Positions 1 to 9,454 of a stretch of DNA of 64,000 nucleotides are shown here, in pieces. Source of the DNA: Kalmusia sp. IMI 367209 (taxonomy: Eukaryota > Ascomycota > Dothideomycetes > Pleosporales > Didymosphaeriaceae); NCBI GenBank assembly GCA_027946365.1, contig JAPEUQ010000007.1, forward strand, positions 868,001 through 932,000, written 5' to 3'. The position numbers and the translations under genes were made by a program. Under the pieces are notes generated by a model. That model did no database searches. It was not told the origin of the DNA and worked only from the letters and a program-made list of their open reading frames with translations. Every line of letters begins with the position of its first letter. Position 1 is the stretch's first letter.

Positions 1-497
1 AATCAAGACCGGAGCAATGAGGAATATCCAGAACGCGATGGAAGAGCCTGGAACAACCGTGTATGCGACAAATAAGGTCGAACGCGGTGTGCAATCCTAA
101 GAATGTGGACCATGTTCAAACAAGAACGCGAATGCAACGCGCAAAACTTCGACGTACCTCCGCTTCCGAATGGAGAGCTCGTATTGTTATTGCTACCAAA
201 CACGCCGCCGCCGGTGTTGTTGTTTGATCCACCGAAGATGCTGCCGCTAGTATTCGTGTTGGAGCCGAAGCCTGAAAACGCGGATGGCAAGTCAGAGATA
301 TTCGAGCTGCGTGGCGCGATGCTCGCTGGCGGGCGCGCGGTGTCGACCGTTTCGCGAGAGCTTAAGACGCCTGTCAAGAAAGAAAATGGCTACTTACCTC
401 CGCTGCTGTTGTTGTTATTGGACCCGAAGCCGCCAAAGGTCGACTGGGTATTGCTGTTGGAGCCGAAGCCCCCAAAGCCGCCAGACCCAAACGACAT
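1..497 (-). CDS. FG nucleoporin, Nup98/Nup145N (SonB)-like, 5' part only
   Basis: Partial gene on the minus strand; the start codon is at 497 and the gene leaves the window on the left. Exon 1 is 398-497 and exon 2 is 158-271, joined by a 126-bp intron (GTAAGTA donor, TTTTCAG acceptor). A second donor (GTACGT) follows at 157; its acceptor is not identifiable in the remaining bases. The translated part is almost wholly Gly, Phe, Ser, Asn and Thr with repeated GFG, FGG and FGS motifs, beginning MSFGSGGFGGFGSN. Such disordered FG repeats line the nuclear pore channel and bind transport receptors. The start of GLFG nucleoporins of the Nup98 family looks like this, but the Nup98 autoproteolytic domain would lie outside the window, so the exact orthologue is inferred. 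It is transcribed divergently from the centrin gene. Confidence 0.75.
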
Positions 498-1500
498 GAC
501 GAGACTGCCGGGACAACACGCGCGTGTGTATTCAAGCCGTAGCGATGAGCGTACGTAACGGTCGCTTGCGGGGTTGTGGTTAGGGTCGCGCGTGCGCGGG
601 AAAACGGTTTGGGAGAAGTAAGGTTGGGAAAGCGTGAAGTAGCCCCGTCGCTGGCAGAAAACACGCCAAGCCCGAGTTGAGCAAGCGCGGTGAGATTGCG
701 CGGGATGAGAACGAAGGAGTGGAAGGAGCTCAGAGAGCGGGTGGATTAAATAGAGACGGGGCCGTCATGAAAAGAGCGACGGTGGAACATGGACACAGAC
801 GTGCTGTTGGGCGAGGGAGTTGCTGCTGGGGGGTTGGAGGGCGCCAAGCCGCTATTTTTGGGTCACGTGTAGTGCCCTCACTGCCCTCAGTGCGGCAAGA
901 CCTGCTGTTAGAAACGAGAGGTGGCAAAGCGCGCAAGCAATTGGCAAATGGCAGTGCGCCCCAGTCTGCCCATGCTGGGCTGAGTCGTAATGTAGGCTGC
1001 TCTGCGCTGCTTCCTAATGCTACTACCTACTGCTGCCTGGGAGACTGAGGCTGCTCAGCCCAGCGCAACCGCTATTCTGAAACACTATGTAGCCAAAAGA
1101 CTACTCTAGCCTTATGCTATCGCCAAATGCTTTCTCTCCAGACGAACAACAGAAGGCGGCCTCAGGCTCCAGCACTGTGCGTGCAAACTGACGTCCAGGT
1201 AGATGGTCCACCGCCTGAAACATCTTAGCGCGCGGCGCCTGTCATGCGCCGACCACGTTAGTCTACGCTTTCATCAGACGCGTCGTTCGCGTTCGGTCCC
1301 GCCGCGCACCTCCACACCACCCACAACAAAGAAGACGCACCTCTCGCAACGCAATCAAAGCCACAGCATAGCTTCATAGTATCCTGCAATCCCGCACTCA
1401 ATATCTCCCCAGAGCGCATACAACTACACTCACTGTAGTCGTCCGAGACCAACCTACCACATATAGCACCTTGAGCGACAACGGCAATCCATACCCCTAC
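498..1500. other. Intergenic region between nucleoporin and centrin
   Basis: About 1 kb between two divergent start codons. No credible coding region is seen; open frames here are short and of low-complexity composition. It should hold the promoters and 5' UTRs of both genes. Confidence 0.6.
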
Positions 1501-2193
1501 ATGGCAACATCTTCCACCAACCCACCCCTCAATTCCCGCTACGGTGGTCTCGGCCGCCCCAACGTCCCACCCACTCACACGCCTGCCTTCCCTTCTAAGA
1601 ACGCCCAACGCCTTGAATCCGAGCGCCTCGAGCGCGATCGCAAGATCCGAGAGAACCAGGAACGTATGAATACTGCCGCACGCGAAGCTCTTGGCGCCTT
1701 GTCCGAGGAGCAGCGCGAGGAGATTCAGGAAGCCTTCAACCTGTTCGACCTCGACAAAGACGGGTACATCGACTATCATGAGCTAAAAGTCGCGATGAAG
1801 GCGTTGGGTTTTGATCTACCGAAGGCGGAGATACTGGAGATTTTGCAGACGAATGGGGTGCCGGCCGGACAACAGGGTGGAAGCGCAAAGCAAAAGCAGC
1901 CTGTAGGACAGTATCAGACTCCGCCGAGGTTGGTGCTTCAATATGATACGTTCCAGGCGTTGATGGCCCAAAGAATGGTGGCGAGGGATCCACAGGAGGA
2001 GATTAATAGAGCGTTTGACCTATTTGATGAGGGCAACAAGGGGAGGATCACGCTGGATGATTTGACAAGGGTAGCAAGGGAGTTGGGAGAGAATCTACAG
2101 CATGAGGAGCTGGTTGCGATGATTGACGAATTCGATATGAGTGGGGACCATGCTATCAGTCGGGAGGAGTTCATCAACATTTGCTTAGGCTGA
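1501..2193 (+). CDS. cdc31: Centrin, Cdc31-type EF-hand protein
   Basis: Encodes 230 aa in one exon. The frame is open from a TTG at 1471, but the first ATG (MATSS...) at 1501 is the likely start. After a low-complexity N-terminal extension of about 75 residues come four EF-hand units. EF1 is canonical ([12 protein letters not shown]). EF2 is degenerate and carries a Gln/Gly/Lys-rich insert (around residues 120-145). EF3 has lost the calcium-coordinating residues ([12 protein letters not shown]) and EF4 is partly kept ([12 protein letters not shown]). This matches filamentous-fungal Cdc31, which acts in spindle pole body duplication and, in yeast, in the TREX-2 mRNA export complex. Having it head-to-head with a nucleoporin gene fits a nuclear-envelope theme, though the functional link is inference. 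Calmodulin is ruled out by the extension and degenerate loops. Confidence 0.93.
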   Translation: MATSSTNPPLNSRYGGLGRPNVPPTHTPAFPSKNAQRLESERLERDRKIRENQERMNTAAREALGALSEEQREEIQEAFNLFDLDKDGYIDYHELKVAMKALGFDLPKAEILEILQTNGVPAGQQGGSAKQKQPVGQYQTPPRLVLQYDTFQALMAQRMVARDPQEEINRAFDLFDEGNKGRITLDDLTRVARELGENLQHEELVAMIDEFDMSGDHAISREEFINICLG

Positions 2194-2484
2194 GAGTGCT
2201 GCACAAGTCATCGAGTCGTGACGCTACTTCCTCTTTGCTGTTTCTATTACATTCCGGATATGATGGTCAGGCGATACGCGGCGGTACCGTGTGGTTACTG
2301 TTGATTGCAAAAAGCGTGGATCCATTTTACTTTTACTCTTGAGATACCAATGTCACAATCAGAAGCAGTGTCATCTTCGAATATAAGATCAATTGCACCG
2401 ATAACACTATGCACAATTCAATGACCAGATCGCCAGTCAAACGAAACAAATGAAAACACTCATTGTACAAAATGTCTCCTTACT

Positions 2485-4105
2485 CTACTGGCCAGGCGCA
2501 ACGAGTTGGCCTCTCTTGCTTGCATCGTGCGCCCATCCACCAGCGAGCGCTTCACCACCATTCTTGGCCCCATAGTCCTTGATTCTTGCCTCTAATTCTG
2601 GCCGGAAATGCCTGATAAGACCCTGCAAGGGCCACGCAAACGCCTCACCGAGAGCGCAGATCGTGTGGCCTTCGACCTGCTTAGTCAACTCCTGAAGCAT
2701 GTCGATTTCACGCTCGCGAGCTTGTCCTTTGTAGAACCTGTCCATGATTTGATGCGTCCACTTTGAACCTTCACGACAAGGTGTGCACTGACCGCAGGAC
2801 TCGTGGTGGTAGAACTTGGAGAGACGTTGAATAGCGCGAACAACGTCCGTAGACTTGTCCATAACGATGACGGCAGCAGTGCCCAGACCAGATTGTGCAT
2901 CCTTGAGGGCATCGAAATCCATGAGTACGTCGTCGCAAATGTGCTTAGGTAGGATAGGGGTTGAAGAACCACCGGGGATAATGGCCTTGAGGTTATCCCA
3001 ACCGCCGCGAACGCCGCCGCAGTGCTTGTCGATAAGCTCACGCAAAGGAATAGACATCTCCTCTTCGACAGTACATGGGTTATTGACGTGGCCAGAAATA
3101 CAGAAAAGCTTGGTGCCCTGATTGCGCTCGCGCCCAAAGCCGGCGAACCAGCTGCCACCCCGTCGGCAGATAGTAGGTGCTACAGCGATGGTCTCGACGT
3201 TGGCGACGGTAGAAGGGCAGCCAAACAAACCCACGGCAGCGGGGAACGGAGGCTTTAGACGGGGCTTTCCGGGCTTGCCTTCTAAGGATTCAATCAGCGA
3301 AGTCTCCTCGCCACATACGTATGCGCCCATTCCTCGGTGGATGAAGACATCGAAGTCGTAGCCCGAGCCACAGGCATTCTTGCCGATCAAGCCAGCTTGG
3401 TATGCCTCCTGGATTGCACGCTGCAACACAGTAGCCTCGTGGTAGAATTCTCCTCGGATGTAGATATAGGCAGCAGTGGCATTCATAGCACGGCCGGCTA
3501 CGAGGCAGCCCTCAATGAGCTTGTGAGGGTCCTTGCGCATAATTTCACGGTCCTTGCAGGTGCCCGGTTCTCCCTCATCGGCGTTGACCACTAGATAACG
3601 CGGCTTGGTGTCTTTGTCCCAGTCCTTGGTATTCATGAAAGACTGCCGTTGTCAGCATTACCCATCTCAATGGCTGGTAGAAGCCATACCCATTTCAATC
3701 CCGAGGGGAAGCCAGCACCTCCTCGGCCTCGCAGACCAGACGCCTTGATCTCAGAAATGATCTGTACATAGTCAGCATAGCTCAATACCATCTGAGACGT
3801 GCGATACACACCCAGTCGTGGCCCTTGAGTATAATTTCCTTCGTCTTGTGCCAGTCTCCATATTTCATCGCGCTCTTCAAATCCGCACCATGGTGGCCGT
3901 ACAGGTTCTGGAAGATCCTGTCCTGATCCTTCAAACCCCCGTATGTCCTTTTCGGCGCATCGTTGACGGTGGCAAGGTTCCGCTTCTGCGACTGTGACGG
4001 GGCCGCGGCGGTCGAAAGGCGTGAAGCTGCAGATGCTGCAGGAAGAGCTCGATGGGTGACGGCGCTCAGCGTCTGCGCGGAAGGAGCGTGGCGGGCGAGC
4101 ATCAT
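2485..4105 (-). CDS. nuo-51: NADH:ubiquinone oxidoreductase 51-kDa subunit (NDUFV1, complex I)
   Basis: Three exons, 3812-4105, 3690-3761 and 2485-3642, with introns of 50 and 47 bp, giving 507 aa, the usual size. Residues 1-45 form an Arg/Ser/Ala-rich mitochondrial presequence. The FMN/NADH fold is marked by [13 protein letters not shown] (split over the exon 2/3 junction) and [14 protein letters not shown]. The 4Fe-4S cluster N3 ligands are seen in [15 protein letters not shown] with the fourth Cys in [13 protein letters not shown]. The protein accepts electrons from NADH at the tip of the matrix arm of complex I. All cofactor motifs are intact. The start was chosen because it opens the presequence. 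The gene is divergent from the gene starting at 4854. Confidence 0.97.
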
Positions 4106-4853
4106 GGATGCGGAATCGAGCTATGCTCGTGCAATTGAGGCTCCGGGGGCGCACAAGCAGGCGTTGTCGTTGAGAGTGTGGCGGTAGGAAGCTTGACATG
4201 TTCGGGACCTGCTTGTCTTGGCAGTCTTGATTACATCTGGTGCGTCTGATTGGCCAGCGGGGATATCGTGACATCAACCGAGTTTGGGCGGCCGAGTCGC
4301 ACCGAAACACCCACACAACAACACCCAACGAAGCCAGTATCACGTGCAGTATTTTCTTGGAGTACTCATACTAGGTGCATCCTCTTCCTGAGGGCAGATT
4401 TCAGAGCTCAACCGCCGTCCCGCATGGGCAAACAGGTGCCATGACCCACGCGACCCTCTAACGAAGCCTTGTACGAAGCACGATATCAAGAGTCTTTCAA
4501 GTATAGCAATAGAAAAGTCCCATCACTGATATTGATAATGACCGGTGAAGTATATCTAGATTCTATGCCAACCCTCCTCTCGCTCCTCACTCTCTCCACG
4601 CCTCTCTCTCTAGGCAGGCAACCAGTCTTCACAAACACTTTCATTATAGCCTCCGTATCGCTACACGAGTAGCCACACCCATATTTTTTTGCTTATCGTT
4701 CTTGTTTACGCTTGAGTTTTCTACCTCACCTTCGACAACCTTTACCGCACCCGAACCTCCTGTCCACCTCTCCGCCCTTCTTCTACCCAATCCATTCCAC
4801 TACCTTCGACGCAATCTCTATCCCACAAGTCATCGCCAAATTCAACAAACAGC
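4106..4853. other. Intergenic region, divergent promoters
   Basis: Holds the upstream regions of the complex I gene and the gene at 4854. A pyrimidine-rich tract at about 4573-4613 and further C/T-rich sequence up to 4850 look like fungal core-promoter or 5' UTR sequence. No gene seen. Confidence 0.5.
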
Positions 4854-5930
4854 ATGTCGGATCCCTCGAGCCCATCCCTAATCTTCATAGATTCAACGGC
4901 AGATCATCAAGGAAGCAATGCCGATCTAGTCGACGATGGGCTGTGCGTGCGCAAAGTCTGGCGTCCCGAGCATGGCAACGGCGATTCAACACCACACGTA
5001 ATTCAACGTGTCAAGGGCACCATCAAAGGTCACCCTACTTGGAAGGTTTACACCAGTGACGTTCCTCATCCCATTCTTCGTGGCAGCAGGCAAGAACCTC
5101 CGCACTACGTCTACCTCGAAGACAGAGCTTGCTACGCTATCTGGAAGTCTATGCTTTACACGTACAAAGAACTGCGCACCTTCTGGCCGTTCGATTTCGA
5201 TCATCAGGGCAACATAAAGGCTGGAAGGAAGAACAGAGGACGTCCAGCTTGGTCAGACGAGAGTGAGACGGCATACGCGAAGGCGAACTTGCGTGCGAAA
5301 GGAAAGTATTATGAATTTACCGGTGCCCCGGCCGTGACGGACTACAAACCCAAGCGACCGCGAGTGAAGACAAGAATGGAACTGCAGGTCGAAGCCGAAT
5401 ATGCTGCTAGATTTCCTGTAGACCCTGAGGATACCAGCGTTATTACCACAATGGACAAAGCTACTAAAGAGACACCTGCTAGCGGGACGCCTGCAAAAGT
5501 GATGTATCCAGCCGGCACATCTATCACAAATTCAAATGAGTTATACCCCGCTCGGCCGTTCGCAAAGCACACAGAGCTTACTACGAGGACTCCAGCGCCT
5601 AAACGCAAGTTCATCGGACCGTTCGAGGTCAGCCCGACGGACAGTAGCCCAGACTCCCCGACCTACAAGCGCGTTAAGCTGGGTTCACGAAAGGATCCAC
5701 TGCTTATGAGGCCATCAATGCCCTCGACCGACCTTAACGCCGATGGCGGTTCGAGCTCCACCGTTGAAGATGAGGTCTGGGGTGGGGCTGAAGATGAGGA
5801 CGAGACCGGGGATGACACATGGTTGGCAAGTAAGTCATACTTCATGAGATCTAAAGTTTTCCACACTTACACATGTATTGCAGGAATTGAAGAAGGCCTA
5901 TCTGCAAGAAGGGTGCATTCCCGTACATAA
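4854..5930 (+). CDS. Unrecognised protein with basic/acidic low-complexity C-terminal half
   Basis: An open frame of 358 codons. Near the 3' end a typical intron is visible (5830-5883, donor GTAAGTC, acceptor TTGCAG); it is 54 bp, in frame and free of stop codons, so the product is 340 aa if spliced and 358 aa if retained. Residues 45-110 contain the only globular-looking part, rich in Trp, Tyr and Pro (for example HPTWKVYTSDVPHP and RTFWPFDFDHQG). The rest is Ser/Thr/Pro-rich with Lys/Arg clusters that could be nuclear localisation signals (KPKRPRVKTR, APKRKF) and an acidic stretch before the intron. I do not recognise the family. Codon use is gene-like and the ATG at 4854 follows a long pyrimidine-rich leader. 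Confidence 0.7.
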   Translation: MSDPSSPSLIFIDSTADHQGSNADLVDDGLCVRKVWRPEHGNGDSTPHVIQRVKGTIKGHPTWKVYTSDVPHPILRGSRQEPPHYVYLEDRACYAIWKSMLYTYKELRTFWPFDFDHQGNIKAGRKNRGRPAWSDESETAYAKANLRAKGKYYEFTGAPAVTDYKPKRPRVKTRMELQVEAEYAARFPVDPEDTSVITTMDKATKETPASGTPAKVMYPAGTSITNSNELYPARPFAKHTELTTRTPAPKRKFIGPFEVSPTDSSPDSPTYKRVKLGSRKDPLLMRPSMPSTDLNADGGSSSTVEDEVWGGAEDEDETGDDTWLASKSYFMRSKVFHTYTCIAGIEEGLSARRVHSRT

Positions 5931-7545
5931 ACCTGCAAAACATAGGAGGATCAATTTTGTCCTTCTAGCGAGCCTATTCAGCTGTGTAAGGCTACCGCTA
6001 ACATGGAAGCCTAGGCATGCAAAGGCTTGGCGAAGTGATTGATAGTTTTTCGAGGATATGATGAACAGTTGAGCAGTTGTAGTGTGAACTTTAAAAGGTA
6101 AAAGGATACGATGTTTGAGGCGTTGGATGCTTTCCGGACTGGATAATTGTACTGTGACCCGTAGGCACTATATAATTCGAGTCCTATAAGGGTGGAGAAC
6201 ACACCACTTTTCAGACATTCCGATTTCACATGATCTTCAAGAAAACGATAATCTATTAGTCAGAGGGGATCATTTCCTTTTTGTGAATAAAGACATGCTA
6301 CAAAGTTCCTCGGCCTTGTTACACACGATCTTTGACCTTCTCAGGTTGAGAGGACAGGCTCCCTGACAGCAAACTTCATTTTTTGGCTCATCCAAAAGAC
6401 TCCGGTTTTTACGAGAAGGAGCTCAGGTGGTATAGTTCCCCATCATCTTTCTTCCGTTCACAGTGGTCTTTTGATATCCGCATCCGCATCTTCAGAGCTG
6501 GTCCCTCTGCACTTTGTTTTCCTATCAATATAATCCAGCTCAGCAACACAATGAGCGTTCAAGGCAGGTCCTAGTATTTTATGTACACAGATCTTCATGC
6601 GATAGCACTCCCACAATCTTAATATGTCTCAGAGACAAGATGTTAGCTTTTAAAATGAAGAGGGGCAGTTCGAGTCGTGTGATTATGCAAGGTTTCTATA
6701 CTTGAGCCTCTTACGCTCACACAGTCATATATGATACTCACCATCAGACAAATACCTCTTTGACATGTTCTATTCAAATAATTTCTCGTAGGAATACGCA
6801 ATACTTTGAAGGGAGCTGCACATCATGATGGTGTGTGCAACACGCTTTTTTCAGGCCCGTAGGAATAATCCACTATCAGTCTACCTGAGTGGTCTTCTAA
6901 GCAAGATATGTGGCCTCGTAGAAAGTAAAAGGAGTTAAAGCTACCTATGGTATCTATGCTACTCGCGTAGACAAGAAACTAGGTAAAAACTTAGGTGCTT
7001 TTGAAAAACGTAAGATGATAAGTAACCCGTTAAGTACTTATTGCTCTAATATATCAATCTATGGTGCTACATGACTTGGGCGATATGTTCGCCATCATGC
7101 TCATGAGATGAACAATACAGAAGCGAAGTTTCGCATGATCTTTCGATTTTAGCACATACCTGACGAAATACCTGCGTAATCTTGTCTGTTTAATTTGGCC
7201 ATGCTTTGCAGAGTGGCAATCATGGCCTTGAAGACCATCCTTAAAGCTACAAATTCCCCAGTTTCCCCCTCGGACCATATCACAAGTGTAAACGTGAGAT
7301 GACCACAAGATGAAAAGGATGATGGAATGGCCCTAGAATGATGTTCTGAGACAAGCAAAGTATGCTTTGAACAAGAGGACGAGTTTCGTAAATGTTGGGG
7401 ACGTAGGAAAAGCAAGGGTATGGAAGCAGGCATAGGATAAGTCCAAAATTCAATTTCATTTGAAAATGCAGGAACGACAGCTAGCCAAGCAAATTGCGTG
7501 GCCATGCCCTTCTCCATGGCCCTCTCCGCTTTGTGGGTATCTTAA
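5931..7545. other. Non-coding stretch, rather AT-rich
   Basis: About 1.6 kb with only short open frames on both strands and no recognisable domain. I see no tRNA-like or repeat structure. Confidence 0.5.
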
Positions 7546-8062
7546 TCAAGTCTCGAACCAAGCCAACTCATCATCCTTCCCGAAGATAGCCCTATACACC
7601 CTGTCTCCGTCGTCCTTCACGACCTCCTCGGTGTGAATGCTATGCAACTTATACTCCCTCTCATCGGCGCTGCTTCCGTCGGTACCATCCTTAGCCGAGC
7701 CAAAGATGCGAACATGAATATAGCCGTTATCGAGCGCGGGGATCTTGACCTTGCCAAAAAGGTGTAGACCGTACGCCGAGACGGCCACACGGACGGATTC
7801 GAGGTCGGAGGCGGAGAAGGATGCTAAGTCGTCGTCGGACAGATCTTTCGCGGCGCGGAAATACTCTGATTCGTGCTCTAGGCTATACATCAATCAAGCG
7901 GCCTGGAAGAGGGATGAGGGATGAGAGGCACATACTGTCATGGTCACGGCGGAGCTTGACAAGCTCTTCCTTAACGGAGCTGAGGATTGAATTGAAAGCA
8001 TCGATCGAAGCCTGTTGCGGGGCATGAGCTTCGTTGAGCTGCACGGTTTCTTCAGTGGCCAT
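7546..8062 (-). CDS. Unrecognised small acidic protein (about 155 aa)
   Basis: Two exons. Exon 1 starts at 8062 with MATEETVQLNEAHAPQQ and runs through an amphipathic helix (VKEELVKLRRDHD). Exon 2 is 7546-7882, beginning LEHESEYFRAAKDL and ending KDDELAWFET. The acceptor TGTATAG at 7883-7887 is the only one that avoids an in-frame TGA in exon 2. It needs a phase-2 donor: GTGCCT at 7931 keeps the frame and gives 155 aa, whereas the stronger-looking GTATGT four bases upstream (at 7935) gives an immediate stop. The C-terminal half alternates beta-like segments (AYGLHLFGKVKIPAL, YIHVRIFGSAKD). No family recognised. It ends convergent to a 1.6-kb non-coding stretch. Confidence 0.65.
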
Positions 8063-9091
8063 GGTGTGCTGTATTGGTAATGGCAAGTGGATGGAGGATT
8101 TCTGTGAGGTAGTTGCTTTTGAGGCTGTTCGCAAGGCGTGGGTAGCCTTATAAGCCCCCAGTAGCCCCTCACTACCCCTCCTAGGGTGATGCCATTGCGT
8201 GCGTTGTCCAAGGAAACGCGAGGCGGGTCGCGTCTCAGCTGTTGCCCTGTGCGAGCACATCAAAACTTGGAAATCCCCGGGTAACCTGTAGATGACATCG
8301 CTGAGCAGATGCAGTGTATTGGCGCCTCAAGAAATCATGTTGCCGACCAAGGATCTTTCGATATATGGACAGGCGCATTTGTAGTGATATTGCGCAGCTC
8401 ATGCCGGATGAAGCGCGTGCTGTGAGATCTGAGCCGTCGGGCCGATGACGTAGCTCACGTGCCGTATACCAAGGCCAGGGCTCCACACGTGGTACCCATG
8501 GATCCGAAGATCTTGCAAAAGCAATGGGAATTGGCACTATCTATGTAAAACTTCACTTCCGGCTATGAAGTGTCATTGACGATATAGAACAGACCAAATA
8601 GTACACGTTTATGGACATTCACAGCGAATCATGATCATGATGGACCATCCCTACATGAGACAGCCTCATAACTGCCTTCCATGAGTGCTACATAAGTCTT
8701 GTAGATGTTCAATGTGCGAAGTGAATGGGTGGGAAACTCTTTTCTAGGCACCTGTTGAGTGTTGGTGTGACTCAGAACGCTTTGGCCTAGGCGTACCATA
8801 CCTCAACGGTGGCTACGCCCTGCTCGTGAGTCAATAACAAGAATCACCGCCCTTTGTTCCAAAATTACCAGGAAGTGTACCGTGGTAGTATAGCTCAAGG
8901 GCGCTGCAATTGTGGTATAATTACTATACTCTGACGGCCTTTCTGTGTACTACGACAACCCGAACTTGCTCTTCGACGTCGACCAAACCGCCCAACCAAA
9001 ATCATCGAATCGCGAAATTCAAGCCGCTGGTATCCCACCAGTACCTAACACTGCTCAACCATACCGAATACTGCCCCCAGACGCACACTCA
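8063..9091. other. Intergenic region
   Basis: About 1 kb between divergent genes. Nothing coding seen. The leader of the following P1-like gene, from about 8945, is C/A-rich and stop-free in the P1 frame but has no ATG in good context before 9092. Confidence 0.5.
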
Positions 9092-9454
9092 ATGTCCGCT
9101 ACCGCCGCCACCACCACTACCAACATTAACAAGGCCGAAACCGCCGTTTCCTACGCCGCGCTCATTCTTGCCGACGAAGGTCTTGATATTACTCCCGAGA
9201 AGCTACAGACTTTGCTTAAAGCCGCCAACATCGAGGACGTCGAGCCCATCTGGACCACACTTTTCGCCAAAGCACTCCAGGGTAAGGAAGTCAAGGACAT
9301 CCTTACCGCCATATCGACTTCCGCTCCGGAGGTCGCACGCCCGCAGATAAACGTGCATGAGGATAAGGACGAGCCCGGCGAGGGTAGCGACATCATGGGT
9401 GATAAGGATGACGACAGCGACATGGAAGGCGGCATGTTCGACCTCTTTGGTTAA
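9092..9454 (+). CDS. 60S acidic ribosomal protein P1-like, atypical C-terminus
   Basis: Encodes 120 aa. Residues 15-75 match the P1 N-terminal dimerisation domain very well ([19 protein letters not shown], then [18 protein letters not shown] and EVKDIL). P1/P2 dimers form the stalk of the large ribosomal subunit that recruits translation GTPases through a conserved acidic tail. Here the usual Ala/Gly-rich hinge is missing and is replaced by a charged segment, and the family tail (normally close to SDDDMGFGLFD) is changed to [15 protein letters not shown]. The ATG at 9092 is the first in frame that precedes the domain; the N-terminus has a Thr-rich extension of about 12 residues. No intron is needed. 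It is probably a paralogue of the canonical P1, which would then lie elsewhere. Confidence 0.88.
   Translation: MSATAATTTTNINKAETAVSYAALILADEGLDITPEKLQTLLKAANIEDVEPIWTTLFAKALQGKEVKDILTAISTSAPEVARPQINVHEDKDEPGEGSDIMGDKDDDSDMEGGMFDLFG

Noticed and set aside
1471..1500. Upstream extension of centrin from a TTG at 1471
   Set aside because: No ATG; the ATG at 1501 is in frame and gives a normal fungal centrin N-terminus.
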